From Hippasteria phrygiana (taxonomy: Eukaryota; Echinodermata; Asteroidea; Valvatida; Goniasteridae), in assembly GCA_037893225.1 (NCBI GenBank), contig JAZGUH010000057.1, positions 1,116,001 to 1,180,000 of the forward strand: a DNA stretch of 64,000 nt. The letters are read 5' to 3'. The notes under the pieces are model-generated. The model worked only from the letters and a program-made list of their open reading frames with translations, did not search any database and was not told where the DNA came from. The first letter of the stretch is position 1; each line of letters begins with the position of its first letter. The translations under genes and the position numbers were made by a program. Shown piece after piece: positions 22,201 through 33,389 of the stretch.

Positions 22201-25200
22201 CTTAATTGTGATCGGATATTCTCTATGTAATTCTCTTATTTTATTCGCTGTGGTAATACCAAATAAAAACACATCAAATCAAATGGGAGACTTTTGAGAC
22301 GCTGGTGGTAGCAGACCTACCGGTCACTTCCAAGAACTAAACAACACCGGCAGGGATTGGCGCACTGAAATGTGACTTGCACAGGGTGAAAAGGGTTCAA
22401 AAGCTGCCGCAACATGCCTTTGGTATGACACCGTGTCTGCACGTGGGAAAATAATGTGGAAGGAATACACAAGAAAGTAACCTAATCCGACAGCAATTGA
22501 CAGGCGGTGGGATGGCGCCGAGTACTGCACAGGCAGCTGGATAAAGCATACTTGGAGCAACACTGTTGGTCGGTGGAATGCCCGGCTTACTTTGAAGTCG
22601 CGGCCGCTTCAGAAGGCTCGCTTTTGCCCCTGCCCCACACCTGGGGAGTCAGGTCCATGGTGCCACTGAGAGGCCAAGCTCCAACGTTTATTTATTCATT
22701 TATTCAGCGTTGAGCCTGGCCAGCCTGACGTCTCCCCAAGGCCACGAATGGCTGGAAATCCAAAACGATGAAGGCAACTTTTTCCCCCGAGAAGAAAAAA
22801 AAAAAAAAAATCTACAAATAAACCAGTATTAAAAATTTTACATTTTATAATAAGAATCACACGCTATCTAGCTTTATGGTAGCAAGTAAGGTCTGGAATG
22901 TTCGACACATTTTAATCTGCATTGGTCTAACAACATGCAGTAATCGGTGTTTGAATTTCTTTTCGTAAAAGTTTTAAAAGTTTTTTAAAAATTGGAGGAT
23001 TACCAATCGTGTACACTACATTTATAGGTAATGTACACGATAAGTAATCCTCCAAATTTGTTTTTACTGAATTATTACGAAATACCTTACTAGACTGTAA
23101 GTTAATAGTAGTCTCAATTATCCTGTGAAATGATGGCACCAAGTGTGCTGTCGTTGTCAAGAAAAGTGGAAAATTATATAGTTTTCTGCCCTCTATAAAC
23201 AAATGTAGCCTTTAGTCAAGGCGCGCGTAGCTGCCCGGACGAGTGGCGCGCCCCGGATACGCTGGCATATCCGGGGCGCGTCACGCGTCAGGTAGCCACG
23301 CGCGCCTTGACTCTCCGCCCGACGGTTGAAAACGAACGCCGTTTTTCTCTCGTGTTTTTCGCCATCCAACAACGCAAAACTTTGAACAGGTCAGTGGAAC
23401 GATATTTCCTATAAAATACTAACACCCAAATCCGCCCATTTCTGAAAATTGCAACAATGACCAATCATGTACACTATAAACATTTAAAGCAAGAATTATG
23501 TCCTACTCTACAACTGAATGATACATTTATATTTGAAACATCAACTTCAAGATGACCTGGGCAAGATTGAGGCAAACAAAAAATACATTCAGCATCCCCA
23601 TCCTCTTCCTTTTTCGAGGCCGCCGCCTTTTATGTTTGTTTTGGAGTTTTCTCCGATAATATTATTAAAGAATGTAAAGCGAAATGCAGCCCAGTCGACC
23701 TATTTAATGTTTTGAATCGTCTTGAGGAACTCAAATGTCGAAAGCTATCTCGAAAAAATGGACAACAAATCTTGAAAATATTGCCTTTCATGATAACAAA
23801 AAATAGAACTAAAAAGGCACCTTTCTTTTTTGAAAACGGCATAACGGTAAACAGTTTTCTTGTTTAATTTTGCTTAATACTCAATTACTGGTACTTATGT
23901 TTATTTTTACAATATGCCTACCTAAAATTTAAAGATCATTTGATCCACGGGCATTAGGGATAAAACAAAAACACGACTTGAATGTTTTCCTCCTACTTCT
24001 TAACATAAGTTCGTGTATATCGCTACACGATACAGTACAGTCAGGTACTCCAAGACTTTCGATTAAGTTCCTGAAACTTTGATAGGGGAACGAACGCCTT
24101 GCACGTGAGTTTGCGTGCTCTCTGCGATTCAGTGAACGGGGTATGTACAAATACAAGTTGTTCCTCGGCAGCCCTGCAGCGCCAAGCAATTACAGCAATT
24201 CGAGATTAATAACAGCTAAACGAGGGCCAACTGTGACCCACCCTGTCGGGGATCATCACCGGGTGATCAAACGGCAATTGGCAGCAATTACCAGCCACAG
24301 ACCTGCCGACAAACGAACCAGCGCCCAACCCCTCTCCACTGACATTCCTTGGGTTACACAAGCCGTCAGCTGGCCTCGCGGGCTAAACCATCCCCATAAG
24401 TTGGCATGGAGAATGTTGACCCACTCGGGATGGGAGGGCATATACCGCAAAGAGAAATGTCGAGTCATCATCATCGTGGAGGAATGGTAGAGCAATGGTG
24501 GAGCTGTGTGACAAGTCGCACCAAGGGACAGTCCAATCCAAGCCATTTATCCATTGCAGCCGAGTGACTTTTTTTAAAATAATGATTAACAGTCGAATAT
24601 TATTGAGTTTGACTTGAAGTAGGGGAAGGGAGAGCAACCAATTTTACACATTATGTCCAAAGAAGAAATTTGCTCATTTAAAAAAATATCAAGTTACTGA
24701 TATTAACCCCTTATCTGTTCTAAATATTCACCGTGTCCGTATTTTGAAAGATTATCAACTGCATGCATGTACTATTTCCATCTGCCATCTAGAGACTGGC
24801 AATGAGCCTTATATCAACCGTCTCCAGGAGGTTCACCCTTTCCGAGGAATCACCCAGGAAGTCCCCTATAAGTTATCTTCCTTCACTAAGGATGTCACCC
24901 CTCGAAATGTGACATCCATTTGGAAGGACTGACCCTTGGTCACTGTCAAAAGATGTCATCCTTCTCCCAATCCTTCCCATCCCCAGGGTGCCATCCTCCA
25001 TCCCTCTCCATCCTCTCCAAGGGTGGCATCTCTGTCCAAAAATGTCATCCCTCTCCAAAAGTGTCTTTCCTCCCAAAATGTGTCATCTCTCTATAGGGGT
25101 ACCACCCCTCTGAGGATGCCAAGGGTGTCCTCCCTTCCTGAGGTTCTCACCCCCTCACCAAGGGTCACGTCTCTCAAGATTTAACACGCCCAAGGGGCGT

Positions 25201-28200
25201 TAATCCTCTCTAACAGTGTAATCGGTCTCTACAAGGACGTGATTTCTCCTAAAGGTTATCCACACTCACCAGTGGGGTTAACCATCTTCAAAGATTCCAT
25301 CCCTCTCAGAAGATGTCATTCCTCCCCAAGTTATTTCTTCCCAGGGGATTGATCCATTTCCATGGGCGTCTTCTGCCTCAAAGGGTGTCACCCTTTTCAA
25401 TAAAATCAACCTGACATTCTCCAAGGTATCATCCTCATACCATGACCAGTCCGTCCAAAGGTATTAACCTAATGGGTGTCACCAGTGGTCCTGTATACCC
25501 ACGTCCTTGAAAGTAATACATAGCCCCGTGATACAGCACTAGGTCCATGGTCAAATCATGGACCTGGCCTGCATCTCAAGCTTCCTGTGTATACACGAAT
25601 TATCTTCCCAAGCTTGAAGACCACAGCAAGTCGCCAGGTGGGAAAGTGCCCTTGTAAGTTTTCACGCCTGTGGAACACATTTCTGTGAATTCTCCGTGGA
25701 TTTCCAGTCTACGTGGTGTATTTTGCGCGGCGGCCTTTGATAATTATCGAATAATAAACCTCTAAAACCCAGTAGAATTGAAATAGCTCTCGCAAGCTAC
25801 TCATGAGAAATTCATCTGTTTGAAGACAGAAACGTACCGAATCTAAATAATAACAGGGTTCCAACTTGATTCAACACACGATGGTTTACGATGGGGGACG
25901 GAACACGTATGCATGCTTCTTGAAAATCACACAGGTACACAAATTCAATAATGTATTCGCTTTCTTTAGTTTTCAGGGACGTGTGCCCAATTTGGGCATC
26001 CCCCACCTCATATTATTGCGTGCATTGGAAAACGATTAAATCTGCAAAGAAGTTTCCGAGAAACATCTTACTTGATCTGGTCGGTATATGCCAGAAAGCA
26101 ACAGAGAATTGACGTGAAAAAAGCGAGGGACAAAAATATACATTGCTGATGGTCATTCCCCTTTCTAAAAATGGCACGGGGCACTTATTCCCGGGTACTG
26201 AACTTCCCTACACAACATTCACTGCACGTCTTGAGTAGGCCTACATCGTGCTCATAGATTGACGAAGGAAATGTGTTTTTTCCCATGTTATACTTCATAT
26301 ATAAAGCTTGCAGTATTCCGTAGAAAAATAAATGAAGGAATATTGAACAATTAACAGATGCTATCACAGTTGTTTCTGTTATAAATACACAGAGAAGAAT
26401 AACAGTAGACTAAAGAATCTATTGTACAACTGTGACAGTCGGGACATGACGTTCGTAGAAACGTTCGCAGACAATGTACGATCGAGCCAAAATTAGTGGT
26501 GTAAGAAAATGACCCTGGTGAATGTTTCTACGCTGCTTTAGTATTCAAACTTGACTTCTCAATACATGTACTTTAATTGTTCAGATAGGGCTTTAAATAA
26601 TTGTCTTGTAAAATCAGGATTGCGGCCTTTGTGCTAACAAAAACGGGTGAGTCATCTCACTCTTCCACTCTCTGAAACGATCAAAGCTATTACAGCGAGG
26701 CCGATGAAAGATTGTTTGGACGAGGTTCCCGTCTTTTCCCTACTTCTTCGTTAAGTTGTAAAGATGAACTAAAATACATAATTGAAGTACGGATGCTGGA
26801 GCGGTTTGAATTGCTTGCCTGGTGATTAATCGGGGAGGAAATGGCACACGCCACCAGTCAGCCATGGTGCCTGATTATTAAAGCTTTACACGGTCGCCCT
26901 GTCAGCGGCAAGTACGTTAAAGGGCAAGTAAAACGCCGAGTAAAATTTGGACTTTTTGGACTTTTCTGATAGTTTATGCCTACCCAAAACTAATATAACA
27001 AATTTCATGAGTCTGAAAAAGAAGGTTTTTGAGCCTTTTCCTTCTGAGCCACTTTGACTCTATTCAGAAAAGGCTGAGGTCAACTGCGTGCCGTATCGCG
27101 TGAGTGATAACGTATGTAAAACATATGACGTCACTGTATTATACGACGATGTTTTACGCAGAGTCTGTACGTATTTTTTTGTCTGAGGCTCGTATTACTT
27201 GCTGTGCTTTTTGCACCTGATTTAGGTGTAACACCACGGTAAACATATTTTAAAGTGTTGACATCTTTGTGAGACACATTTTGAATAGGCTTGTTTTTGC
27301 TGAAAAGTTAGTTATGAGTCATACTTTCCTTTGTTTGCAATCGGCTTGTATTGGGACCTGCGCGGCGAGTTGTGTGTGAACTGATACATGTATGTATAAT
27401 TGATGTCTATGGAAATGTATAATGGAGGTGTTTACTTGACGTACCGTATTCTAACATCGTGACCTCAAGAAGGCTTGGTTCTTGGCACTTAGTAAGGTGA
27501 TTAACAATTGTTTTTAGAATCACTGGTATAAAATAATCGGTACATAACGAGCGGGGAAAAGATGGTGGTTGAATAAATATTGGGGTTTGGGAGCCTGTAT
27601 GTTTGACCCTGGGGCTGGACTAATACCGTGGTAGGCACCGTGGGGTAGCAGTGCGTGCACCTGCTCGCTATTACAAGCCGACAGTCAGAGGTCTCCACCT
27701 CACAGCAAGGAACAGCTCACTGCGCACAGCAACTCAACATTGCCTCAAAAACCACGAGCAGACCACGGTGCATGTGGCTTACTTCCCATTGTCAAATCCC
27801 TCATTTCATTTCATCCAATCTCAGTTCATTTAATCCTAACGCTACTAAACAAAAACCGGCAGACATACGTATATGTATTTGTATGTCTGCCGATTTTGGT
27901 TTTCGCCAACTTGAATTCAATATGAAAGCCTGGCGAAAACTCCCAACGTCACTAAAACGCATAAATTACACCCAGCTACAAGATAAGTGGGGTTATCACC
28001 AAGTCGTAAAATACACGCCAAAAGTGTGGGCCCAAAACTCAACTAAAGGTGAAGATTATTTGACAGACAGCCAGACAGAGAAATGTCAGCCATAGGCTAT
28101 AGGCACATACTAAATACGATTCTTTGGGCACATACAAAAAAGGATGCACCCTGAGAGATGGATCCTACCCAAAGACTCTCCTAGGGGCAAATATATTTGG

Positions 28201-31158
28201 GACACGACCCAAGATGGACAGACTGCATCAAAGCATGGAGGTTTTTAATACCTCCATGATCAAAGCAAGTTGCACAGCGAGAGGACTCACATCTATATCA
28301 CAAGTGGCAAGAATGGCAAATAGCAGGGAGGCATGGTGCAGCATCATGGACCAGATGGCAAGGCAGAGCGACATACCCGTGCCGATGCCTTAGGTCAAGG
28401 TAGGTCAAGGTCAAATACAGTTATTGGTACACATAGCGGTACCTAGAACCTATCGATAGTTTGGTAATGGGTCAACTCGTACCCGAGTCAACTCGTACCC
28501 GAGTCAACTCGTACCCGAGTCAACTCGTACCCGAGTCAACTCGTACCCGAGTCAACTCGTACCCGAGTCAACTCGTACCCGAGTCAACTCGTACCCGAGT
28601 CAACTCGTACCCGAGTCAACTCGTACCCGAGTCAACTCGTACCCGAGTCAACTCGTACCCCAAAATGTACACCCAAGTCAACTCGTACCCAAGTCACCTC
28701 GTACCCGAGTCAAGTCGTACCCAAGTCAACTTGTACCCTCGGGTGCGTGCACACAAGCAAACGTAACACAAGCACGTCTCCAATTTGGTTTCGTGCGAAA
28801 TAATCATTCAGTTTCATTTTATATTATAAACATAAACATACGGCATACGGTGATCCATTTATGCACCTAATCTGTGGAACAGACTTCCCGTTTATTTAAG
28901 GATTATTAATGAATTTGGAATTTTTATATCCCATCTTAAAACATTTCTTTTTTAACGGTATTACTCTTAATTAATTAATTAATTATTAATTAATTGATTG
29001 TTTTTATGTAAAACGCTATATTAAGAATAATTAGTATTCCTGTGCATGCGGCAAACGGGCGACCCCAAAAGGGCGACGCGCGAGTCGCCCATGGGGAGCA
29101 CTTTCCCCACGCACCCTACTAAAAAACACTCCAAAGGGGCGACTTTCACAATGGGGCGACAGTTATGTGTCGCCCTATTCGACCGCGTCGCCCGAACCCA
29201 CGCTTTTGTAGCATTATGTGTCGCCCCAACCGGCAATTGAGGAAAATTTAAATTATTATTGTTATTATTATTATCATTTGTCCAGATTTGTCCAGTTGTT
29301 TGTACTTTTTGAATCCTCATTTTGCGAAATTTACTGCCTGTTTACGAAAATGAAAATCACATTTTAGTTGACTCGGGTACGAGTTGACTCGGGTACGAGT
29401 TGACTCGGGTACGAGTTGACTCGGGTACGAGTTGACTCGGGTACGAGTTGACTCGGGTACGAGTTGACTCGGGTACGAGTTGACCCAAAATCGATATCAC
29501 CAGTAGGCATACAGCTTTAAAGTACATCATTCTACATACATCTGTGCTCCTCGACAACAAAAATGCGATAGTTCTGCCGGCTTCCGTTCCGATCGATGGC
29601 CCTTGACTTACGGTTATTGGCCGTTCTACACAAAACATAACGATGTGCATTCGGAGTTGCTTTGTGAGAAGGTCATATGATTTTTTTCATTGAAAATTCC
29701 TACTGCTCAAAATACCGAACCGAACCGAACCGAAACAAACCGAACCGAACAAAACAATAATGTTCGTATGCGCCATATCCAAAGCAATATGACATTGCAT
29801 CAAGAACGCTTTCCAGTAGTATACCGGTAGGCCGACAAAATAATCGTTTCGAACAACTTCATTTTATGTCTGACATACTGCCATTTAAGGTTGACACGAC
29901 ATTGCCGAACCTAGTTTTGTATTCTTTATTACTGCCTGACAAGAAACAGTTGCATCTTTTAAAATTGCTAATTCCGTGCATTTGAAGTGTATCACCCCCC
30001 CCCCCCCCCCACCCAAAACAAATATATATATAATTGAATTTCTCATTTGTTAGCATTAACCATGTAGCCTAAGTTGTGAGCTTTCCATCGAGATATTCTA
30101 AAACGAACAAACCAAACAACCCCCCCCCCCCCAAAAAAAAAAAGCCGGCGATAGGTAACATATTTAATAACCTTCAAATTTTGAATAAGGTGTGGGACGC
30201 CTACTCCTCGGGTATATTTTCGCACTAAAGCACATACCGTTCGGTAACAAAACAATACATTTAATAAAACCAATAGAGTGTAATGGTATTCGTTCAAAAA
30301 CAGTTTCTTCCATAACTCGTTAGTGGGGGAAATTCATGAAATTGAAATTGTTATCAGTCGAAACACGGATATCTAACAGCATTAGGCCTAAATGACCTAA
30401 CTATATAGTTTAAAGTAAAGGGAGGTTTTAAATAATTCGAATACAAATTCAATCTCAGTAGATACTTCGAAGCCAGCGCTAAACAGTTTTCGTTTCAAGT
30501 GTATTGTTACAAAAGACGATGCGGTACCTTTCATTCATATTTTTTTTTCTGCATAAGTACACAGTACTTTTACGTGGCAACTTGACGTATTTTCCTATAA
30601 ATAAAACGTCAAGACCCATCGCGGTTATTTATAGCATGGGAGCCTTGGGATTTGTTGTGCTTGTGGCACTAAAATTCATCCGGAGAAATCGAGGTTTGCT
30701 CTGCCTGAACATGAAGGTCACAAGAGTACAAAACACTATGTTATGTTTAGATTAACACCACGCGGCATCTACATGTATATTGAACGTCGAATAGATACAG
30801 CATGGAGTTGATTTTTAACACCACGGTTTTTTTGCAATGCAGAGAACGCCTTATTGTCTTTTATGTTCATAGAGATGGTATTTCTCGATCATTTGGTTGA
30901 ACAAAAAGAAGTGGCTTAACTAAATCTTTTGTCCATGTACGGTACGGTAATTTATTTCTTGGGTGTCATGATTGTTAATTTGTTGTGTTTATTTTATGTA
31001 TCACCGATGGGGTAATTATCAAACAATTATTGCCTTGTTTTGTGTTTTGCCTACTGTTTTAAATCTGTTTATTACCGGTAATCATTTGTACATATAGTGT
31101 ATATATATTATTTAAACTGAAGGGTTCACACGAGCTGAGTGAATACATAAATATAGGC

Positions 31159-31191
<33 letters not shown>

Positions 31192-33100
31192 AATTAATTT
31201 TATATATACATTTAAATTCGTAATTTATTAATACCATGCTATATAATTTAATTTAAAGTGGTACACGAACGGACAGGTGGCACGGGCGGTACTGTGACCT
31301 ACCGTAATAATTTGGAAGACGCCATTCACTTGCAAGCAGTGGTGTAAATCTGTAATCCGAGTCGAAAAGTGAGGGGATGGTTTAGATTTTTGTAATAGAA
31401 AAACATCCCTCAAAAGTGACCCCGTAAACGTTTCCATCTGAAAAAGCTTGGGAAGCGAGTGGGGGGGGGGGCATTCAGAGCGATGTTAAAAATGTTTACA
31501 TTATACTTATGCAGCTGGGAACACTAGAGATCGCAAGGCTCTCAAAATCATTAATATTATTAAAGTTTCTGAGCTTTATCTATTAAATACCCTACTTTTT
31601 CACTTATTCAAAGCTTTGGTGCGAAATGATTGCATTGACCACCCCCTCTGAGCCAAAAAAATGTGTGTGGGGGGGGATATCCACTACTCGGAATTTATGC
31701 CCGTGCTTTTTACAAGTCCTGAATGGTAATATACAACATTTCCAAACATCAAAAACAAAACTGCTGAATTGTTATGAAATACCTCACTTGACTGTAGGTA
31801 AATAATAGTCTCAAGCACCATGTAGGCCTAATATCATGGCACCTGATGTGCTCTCATTTTCAAGAAAAGTGTAATATTTATATCAATTTCCAGCGATGAT
31901 CGGCTGACCATCGTTGGAAATAGTCTAGTTCCCCGAACTGATAGTTCCCTGAAGTCTATAAATTGCTCCGTTTTGTCTGAAGTAGGGGTAGGAAATCAGA
32001 CAACAAGAACAGCATTTTTTCTCCGGTCGTACAGCGTCAACAAAGCGTCAAAAGCTTAACAAACACAATCATTTTTGTCTCTGTTTTCCCAGCCTCTATG
32101 TACATAAAATTCAGGTCAGTGTTTACGGTATTTGCTATAACCCCCAAATCCATTCATTTCTAAAAAAAACAATACAGCAAAAGCAAATGTTGTATAGGCC
32201 TAATATCTTCAAAAGAGAAACCAATAAGAACTATTTTTGAAGTGTTCGCTCCACGTATTTACTTCTTCGTTTGTAAGTCTAAAATTCTCAAGGATACCGG
32301 TATACACAACAGGAAAAGGGTAGGTATAGGCCAAAAGGCATGATAAACACCGGTAGAGCGAACAAAAAGTGATAGAGGCAGTGTCATAACTTGTGTAATT
32401 CAACATAGGCCTATAGGCTACATGAAATAAACCTGTACATTTTTCAGCTCAATCTGTCACCCAGGTCAAAACAAAACAATGAAAACCGTTCTGGTTGTGC
32501 ATTGATCTTGTGCACGTTCATAATGTTATTTCGATCTGTCAAGTTGAAATAAGCAAAGTTGTTTTGGGAGGTCTTCAGATAAACTTCCTTGGAGATGACA
32601 GCATTTTAGACGGAAATCTCAAGAAGATTGTTACTATAGTGTCATTTTTATAAGCAGCAAGTTCTCTGATTAAAACGTATTTTTATCACTACCAACGCTA
32701 TATCATACCTTTCTTTAAAAATCCGGCCATGTATACTTATGAAAAAAGTATAGGCCTATTTTGTGTCGGTTTCAGAACGAAAAATAGACACATTTTCTTT
32801 TAGAAAAATAGTGGAAGACCACTACGAATCATCCCGCCCTGTCATTTTACTCACCAAAGTTCTCTGGAATGGCTCCCGTCGGGGCGGCGACAGTTCGGTC
32901 TCCGCCGAGTTGTGGTCGGCCTCGTGCTGCCAACTGTCGCCCCGGAAGCTGCGCCGTTCGCTTCCCTCACTGGTCCCCTCTTGTATCTGCTCTCGTCTCC
33001 GCTCTCGGACATACACCCCGTCGGTGGGTATGGCAAACAGCACTAGCACCACAACTGCCATCGAGCAAAACGCAAAGGATGTTACTGTTGTGGCGGTCAT
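18678..33100 (-). CDS. dkk: Dickkopf-family secreted Wnt antagonist (Dkk1/2/4 type), three exons
   Basis: Joining exons 33100-32855, 20772-20517 and 19261-18678 gives 1086 nt, 361 codons plus stop. Donors are GTGAGT and GTACGT, acceptors CTTACAG and CCTACAG; the intron phases (0 and 1) agree. The protein has a signal peptide (about residues 1-28), a spacer rich in Arg and Ser, a first cysteine-rich domain with 10 Cys (85-133), a 40-residue linker, a colipase-type second domain with 10 Cys (174-240) and an acidic 121-residue tail. Dickkopfs are secreted and bind LRP5/6 through the second domain to block canonical Wnt signalling. Differences from vertebrate Dkk1/2/4 (about 220-270 aa) are the long tail and the lack of a recognisable N-terminal NAIK-like LRP-binding peptide. 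Dkk3 is less likely given the spacing of the two domains. Confidence 0.9.
19262..20516. other. Dickkopf intron 2
   Basis: 1255-bp intron, phase 1. It contains a short two-copy motif around 19370-19490 (GCGCCACCAAGAG and GATTGCCCCTATTG-type words in both orientations) but no recognised gene. Confidence 0.55.
20517..20772 (-). CDS. dkk: Dickkopf exon 2: first cysteine-rich domain
   Basis: The acceptor CTTACAG precedes VLCSHDDECERKSFC. Ten cysteines follow the Dkk N-domain spacing, including CLPCRRSRRRCQRNGMCC and CRQGRC, which align with the vertebrate CLACRKRRKRCMRHAMCC pattern. The exon ends after RDNMRK plus one base (phase 1) at the donor GTACGT; an alternative GT four bases on would break the frame into exon 3. 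256 nt. Confidence 0.9.
20808..21375. mobile_element. TTTAAAGG-ended dispersed element in Dickkopf intron 1
   Basis: Begins TTTAAAGGGACCATGCCA and ends CACTGTTCCTTTAAA, short imperfect TIRs. The body shares words with 43735-43840 and 44580-44890 (ATAAATT-CCAGGTCATTT; GTTCCACGTTTTA; GAACTGGA-ATTTATTGC), so it is a dispersed family. It lies only about 36 bp from the exon 2 acceptor. Confidence 0.5.
21376..22119. other. Intron sequence, no feature seen
   Basis: Non-coding intron DNA with no recognised element. Confidence 0.4.
22120..22290 (+). mobile_element. LINE 3' end
   Basis: GAGGGGACCTCATTGAAAAT, TAATGGGATATCCTAGG and the tail GGTAATACCAAATAAAAACA then CATCAAATCAAAT resemble the 3' untranslated end of a CR1-type LINE. 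The GGTAATACC-AATAAAA terminus is also seen in reverse at 59450-59480. Confidence 0.55.
22988..23059. repeat. Hairpin, 16-bp arms
   Basis: AAAATTGGAGGATTAC (22988-23003) and GTAATCCTCCAAATTT (23044-23059) pair, with an inner imperfect pairing of GTGTAC words. Confidence 0.75.
23060..23480. repeat. Dispersed repeat copy A with GC-rich central hairpin
   Basis: Flanks are homologous to 31740-32170 (ACTGAATTATTACGAAATAC; ATGGCACCAAGTGTGCT; CAAGAAAAGTG; CCCAAATCCGCCCATTTCT). At the centre, 23214-23312 is a long GC-rich inverted repeat: AGTCAAGGCGCGCGTAGC on the left, CACGCGCGCCTTGACT on the right, with CCCCGGATA/TATCCGGGG at its core. Non-coding. Confidence 0.7.
23481..24142. other. AT-rich intron sequence, no feature seen
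   Basis: No gene or defined repeat recognised. Confidence 0.4.
24143..24540. other. Balanced-composition non-coding block in Dickkopf intron 1
   Basis: Less AT-rich than the intron around it, with few repeats, and with words such as CGGGTGATCAAACGG and CAGCAATTACCAGCC. It could be an intronic regulatory element, but only cross-species comparison could show this. Confidence 0.25.
24880..25450. repeat. Degenerate minisatellite, GGTGTCATCCCTCTCC-like units
   Basis: Words of the form AAGGGTGTCATCCCTCTCCA recur every 20-40 bases in drifting form, giving a pyrimidine-rich strand. No coding signature. Confidence 0.6.
25541..25565. repeat. Small hairpin AGGTCCATG..CATGGACCT
   Basis: Perfect 9-bp arms around a 7-base loop within the intron. 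Confidence 0.6.
26640..26930. promoter_or_regulatory. Candidate intronic regulatory block with TCF- and AP-1-like sites
   Basis: Contains TGAGTCA (26648-26654), ATCAAAG (26680-26686), TGATTAATCGG and a run of balanced-composition sequence lacking repeats. ATCAAAG fits the TCF/LEF consensus, and Dickkopf genes are often Wnt targets, but such short sites occur by chance. Confidence 0.25.
26931..28099. other. Intron sequence with one strong hairpin
   Basis: No gene recognised. Bases 27857-27892 form a hairpin with perfect 12-bp arms, CGGCAGACATAC and GTATGTCTGCCG, around a 12-base AT-rich loop. Confidence 0.55.
28100..28395 (+). pseudogene. C-terminal end of a LINE reverse transcriptase, decayed
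   Basis: Reads KTLLGANIFGTRPKM, a PRWTDCIK-like piece in a neighbouring frame, then GLTSISQVARMANSREAWC and a stop soon after. The order lysine-leucine-rich block, GxRPxxRWxDxI, and A..MAxNRExW is the usual C-terminus of many LINE reverse transcriptases. At least one frameshift. No RT core is present here. Confidence 0.5.
28467..29492. mobile_element. Element bounded by opposed 16-bp tandem arrays
   Basis: The left array (28471-28661) is about 12 near-exact copies of GTCAACTCGTACCCGA, followed by degenerate copies to about 28741. The right array (29368-29484) is about 7 copies of the reverse complement. The outer ends match as an inverted repeat: TGGGTCAACTCG (28468) and CGAGTTGACCCA (29481-29492). 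The core holds a LINE C-terminus and a block with many GGGCGAC/GTCGCCC words (29055-29235). The unit itself is nearly palindromic (ACTCG..CGAGT). The apparent peptides are just translated repeat. Confidence 0.75.
28855..29003 (+). pseudogene. C-terminal tail of a second LINE reverse transcriptase
   Basis: The plus frame reads APNLWNRLPVYLRI, then SHLKTFLF and a stop at about 28953, followed by AATTAATT tails. LWNxLP..xR...FxxxLKxxLF is the typical end of CR1/L2-type reverse transcriptases. It lies inside the array-bounded element. Confidence 0.65.
29493..31739. other. Intron sequence with simple repeats
   Basis: No gene recognised. Contains a CCGAA-type repeat (29713-29750), C tracts at 29995-30010 and 30120-30132, and an AT/TA tract (31155-31210). 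Confidence 0.5.
31740..32190. repeat. Dispersed repeat copy B with a different central hairpin
   Basis: Homologous to 23060-23480 on both sides, but the centre is a different inverted repeat, ATTTCCAGCGATGATC (31886-31901) against GACCATCGTTGGAAAT (31906-31921). Confidence 0.65.
32191..32848. other. Start of Dickkopf intron 1, no feature seen
   Basis: AT-rich intron sequence downstream of exon 1, with no recognised element. Confidence 0.4.
32855..33100 (-). CDS. dkk: Dickkopf exon 1: signal peptide and N-terminal spacer
   Basis: The ATG at 33100 opens MTATTVTSFAF followed by the hydrophobic run SMAVVVLVLFAIPTDG, a clear secretion signal with cleavage likely after residue 28. The remainder is hydrophilic (RERRREQIQ, SERRSFRGDS) with no cysteines after the signal peptide. 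The coding part ends in phase 0 after TTG at 32855, followed by the donor GTGAGT. 82 codons. Being 12 kb from exon 2, it is linked to the others by phase, strand and fit, not by direct evidence. Confidence 0.75.
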
Positions 33101-33368
33101 TGTCCCGGACGAGGTAGTTCAACTCAAGGAAAATACTGAGATCGGTGATGGAATTCACCGTGAAATCTGATGTATCCAACGAATGGAAGAGAAGCAGCCA
33201 ACACCTTACGAATATGAGCACAGGAACAGGGAAGATTGTACAATCCGGCACGGTGTGCAAAAAAGATATGGAAATTAAGTCCAACCCACGTGCACTTTAT
33301 GTGTTTTTATCGCGATGCGCCAACAATCATCACTATAATTTCCCACGCAATAATGTAGTTAACTCTAC

Positions 33369-33380
33369 TTATAAGCAGAA
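33369..33380 (-). promoter_or_regulatory. Possible TATA-like box for Dickkopf
   Basis: On the minus strand CTTATAAGTAG lies about 270 bp upstream of the start codon. If used, it would give a 5' untranslated region of roughly 240 bp. Weak evidence. Confidence 0.2.
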
Positions 33381-33389
33381 ACGTTCAGT

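Noticed and set aside
28461..28766. Tandem 16-bp array read as a CRISPR array or repeat protein
   Set aside because: The units abut with no spacers, and the host is eukaryotic; the peptide is only translated satellite.
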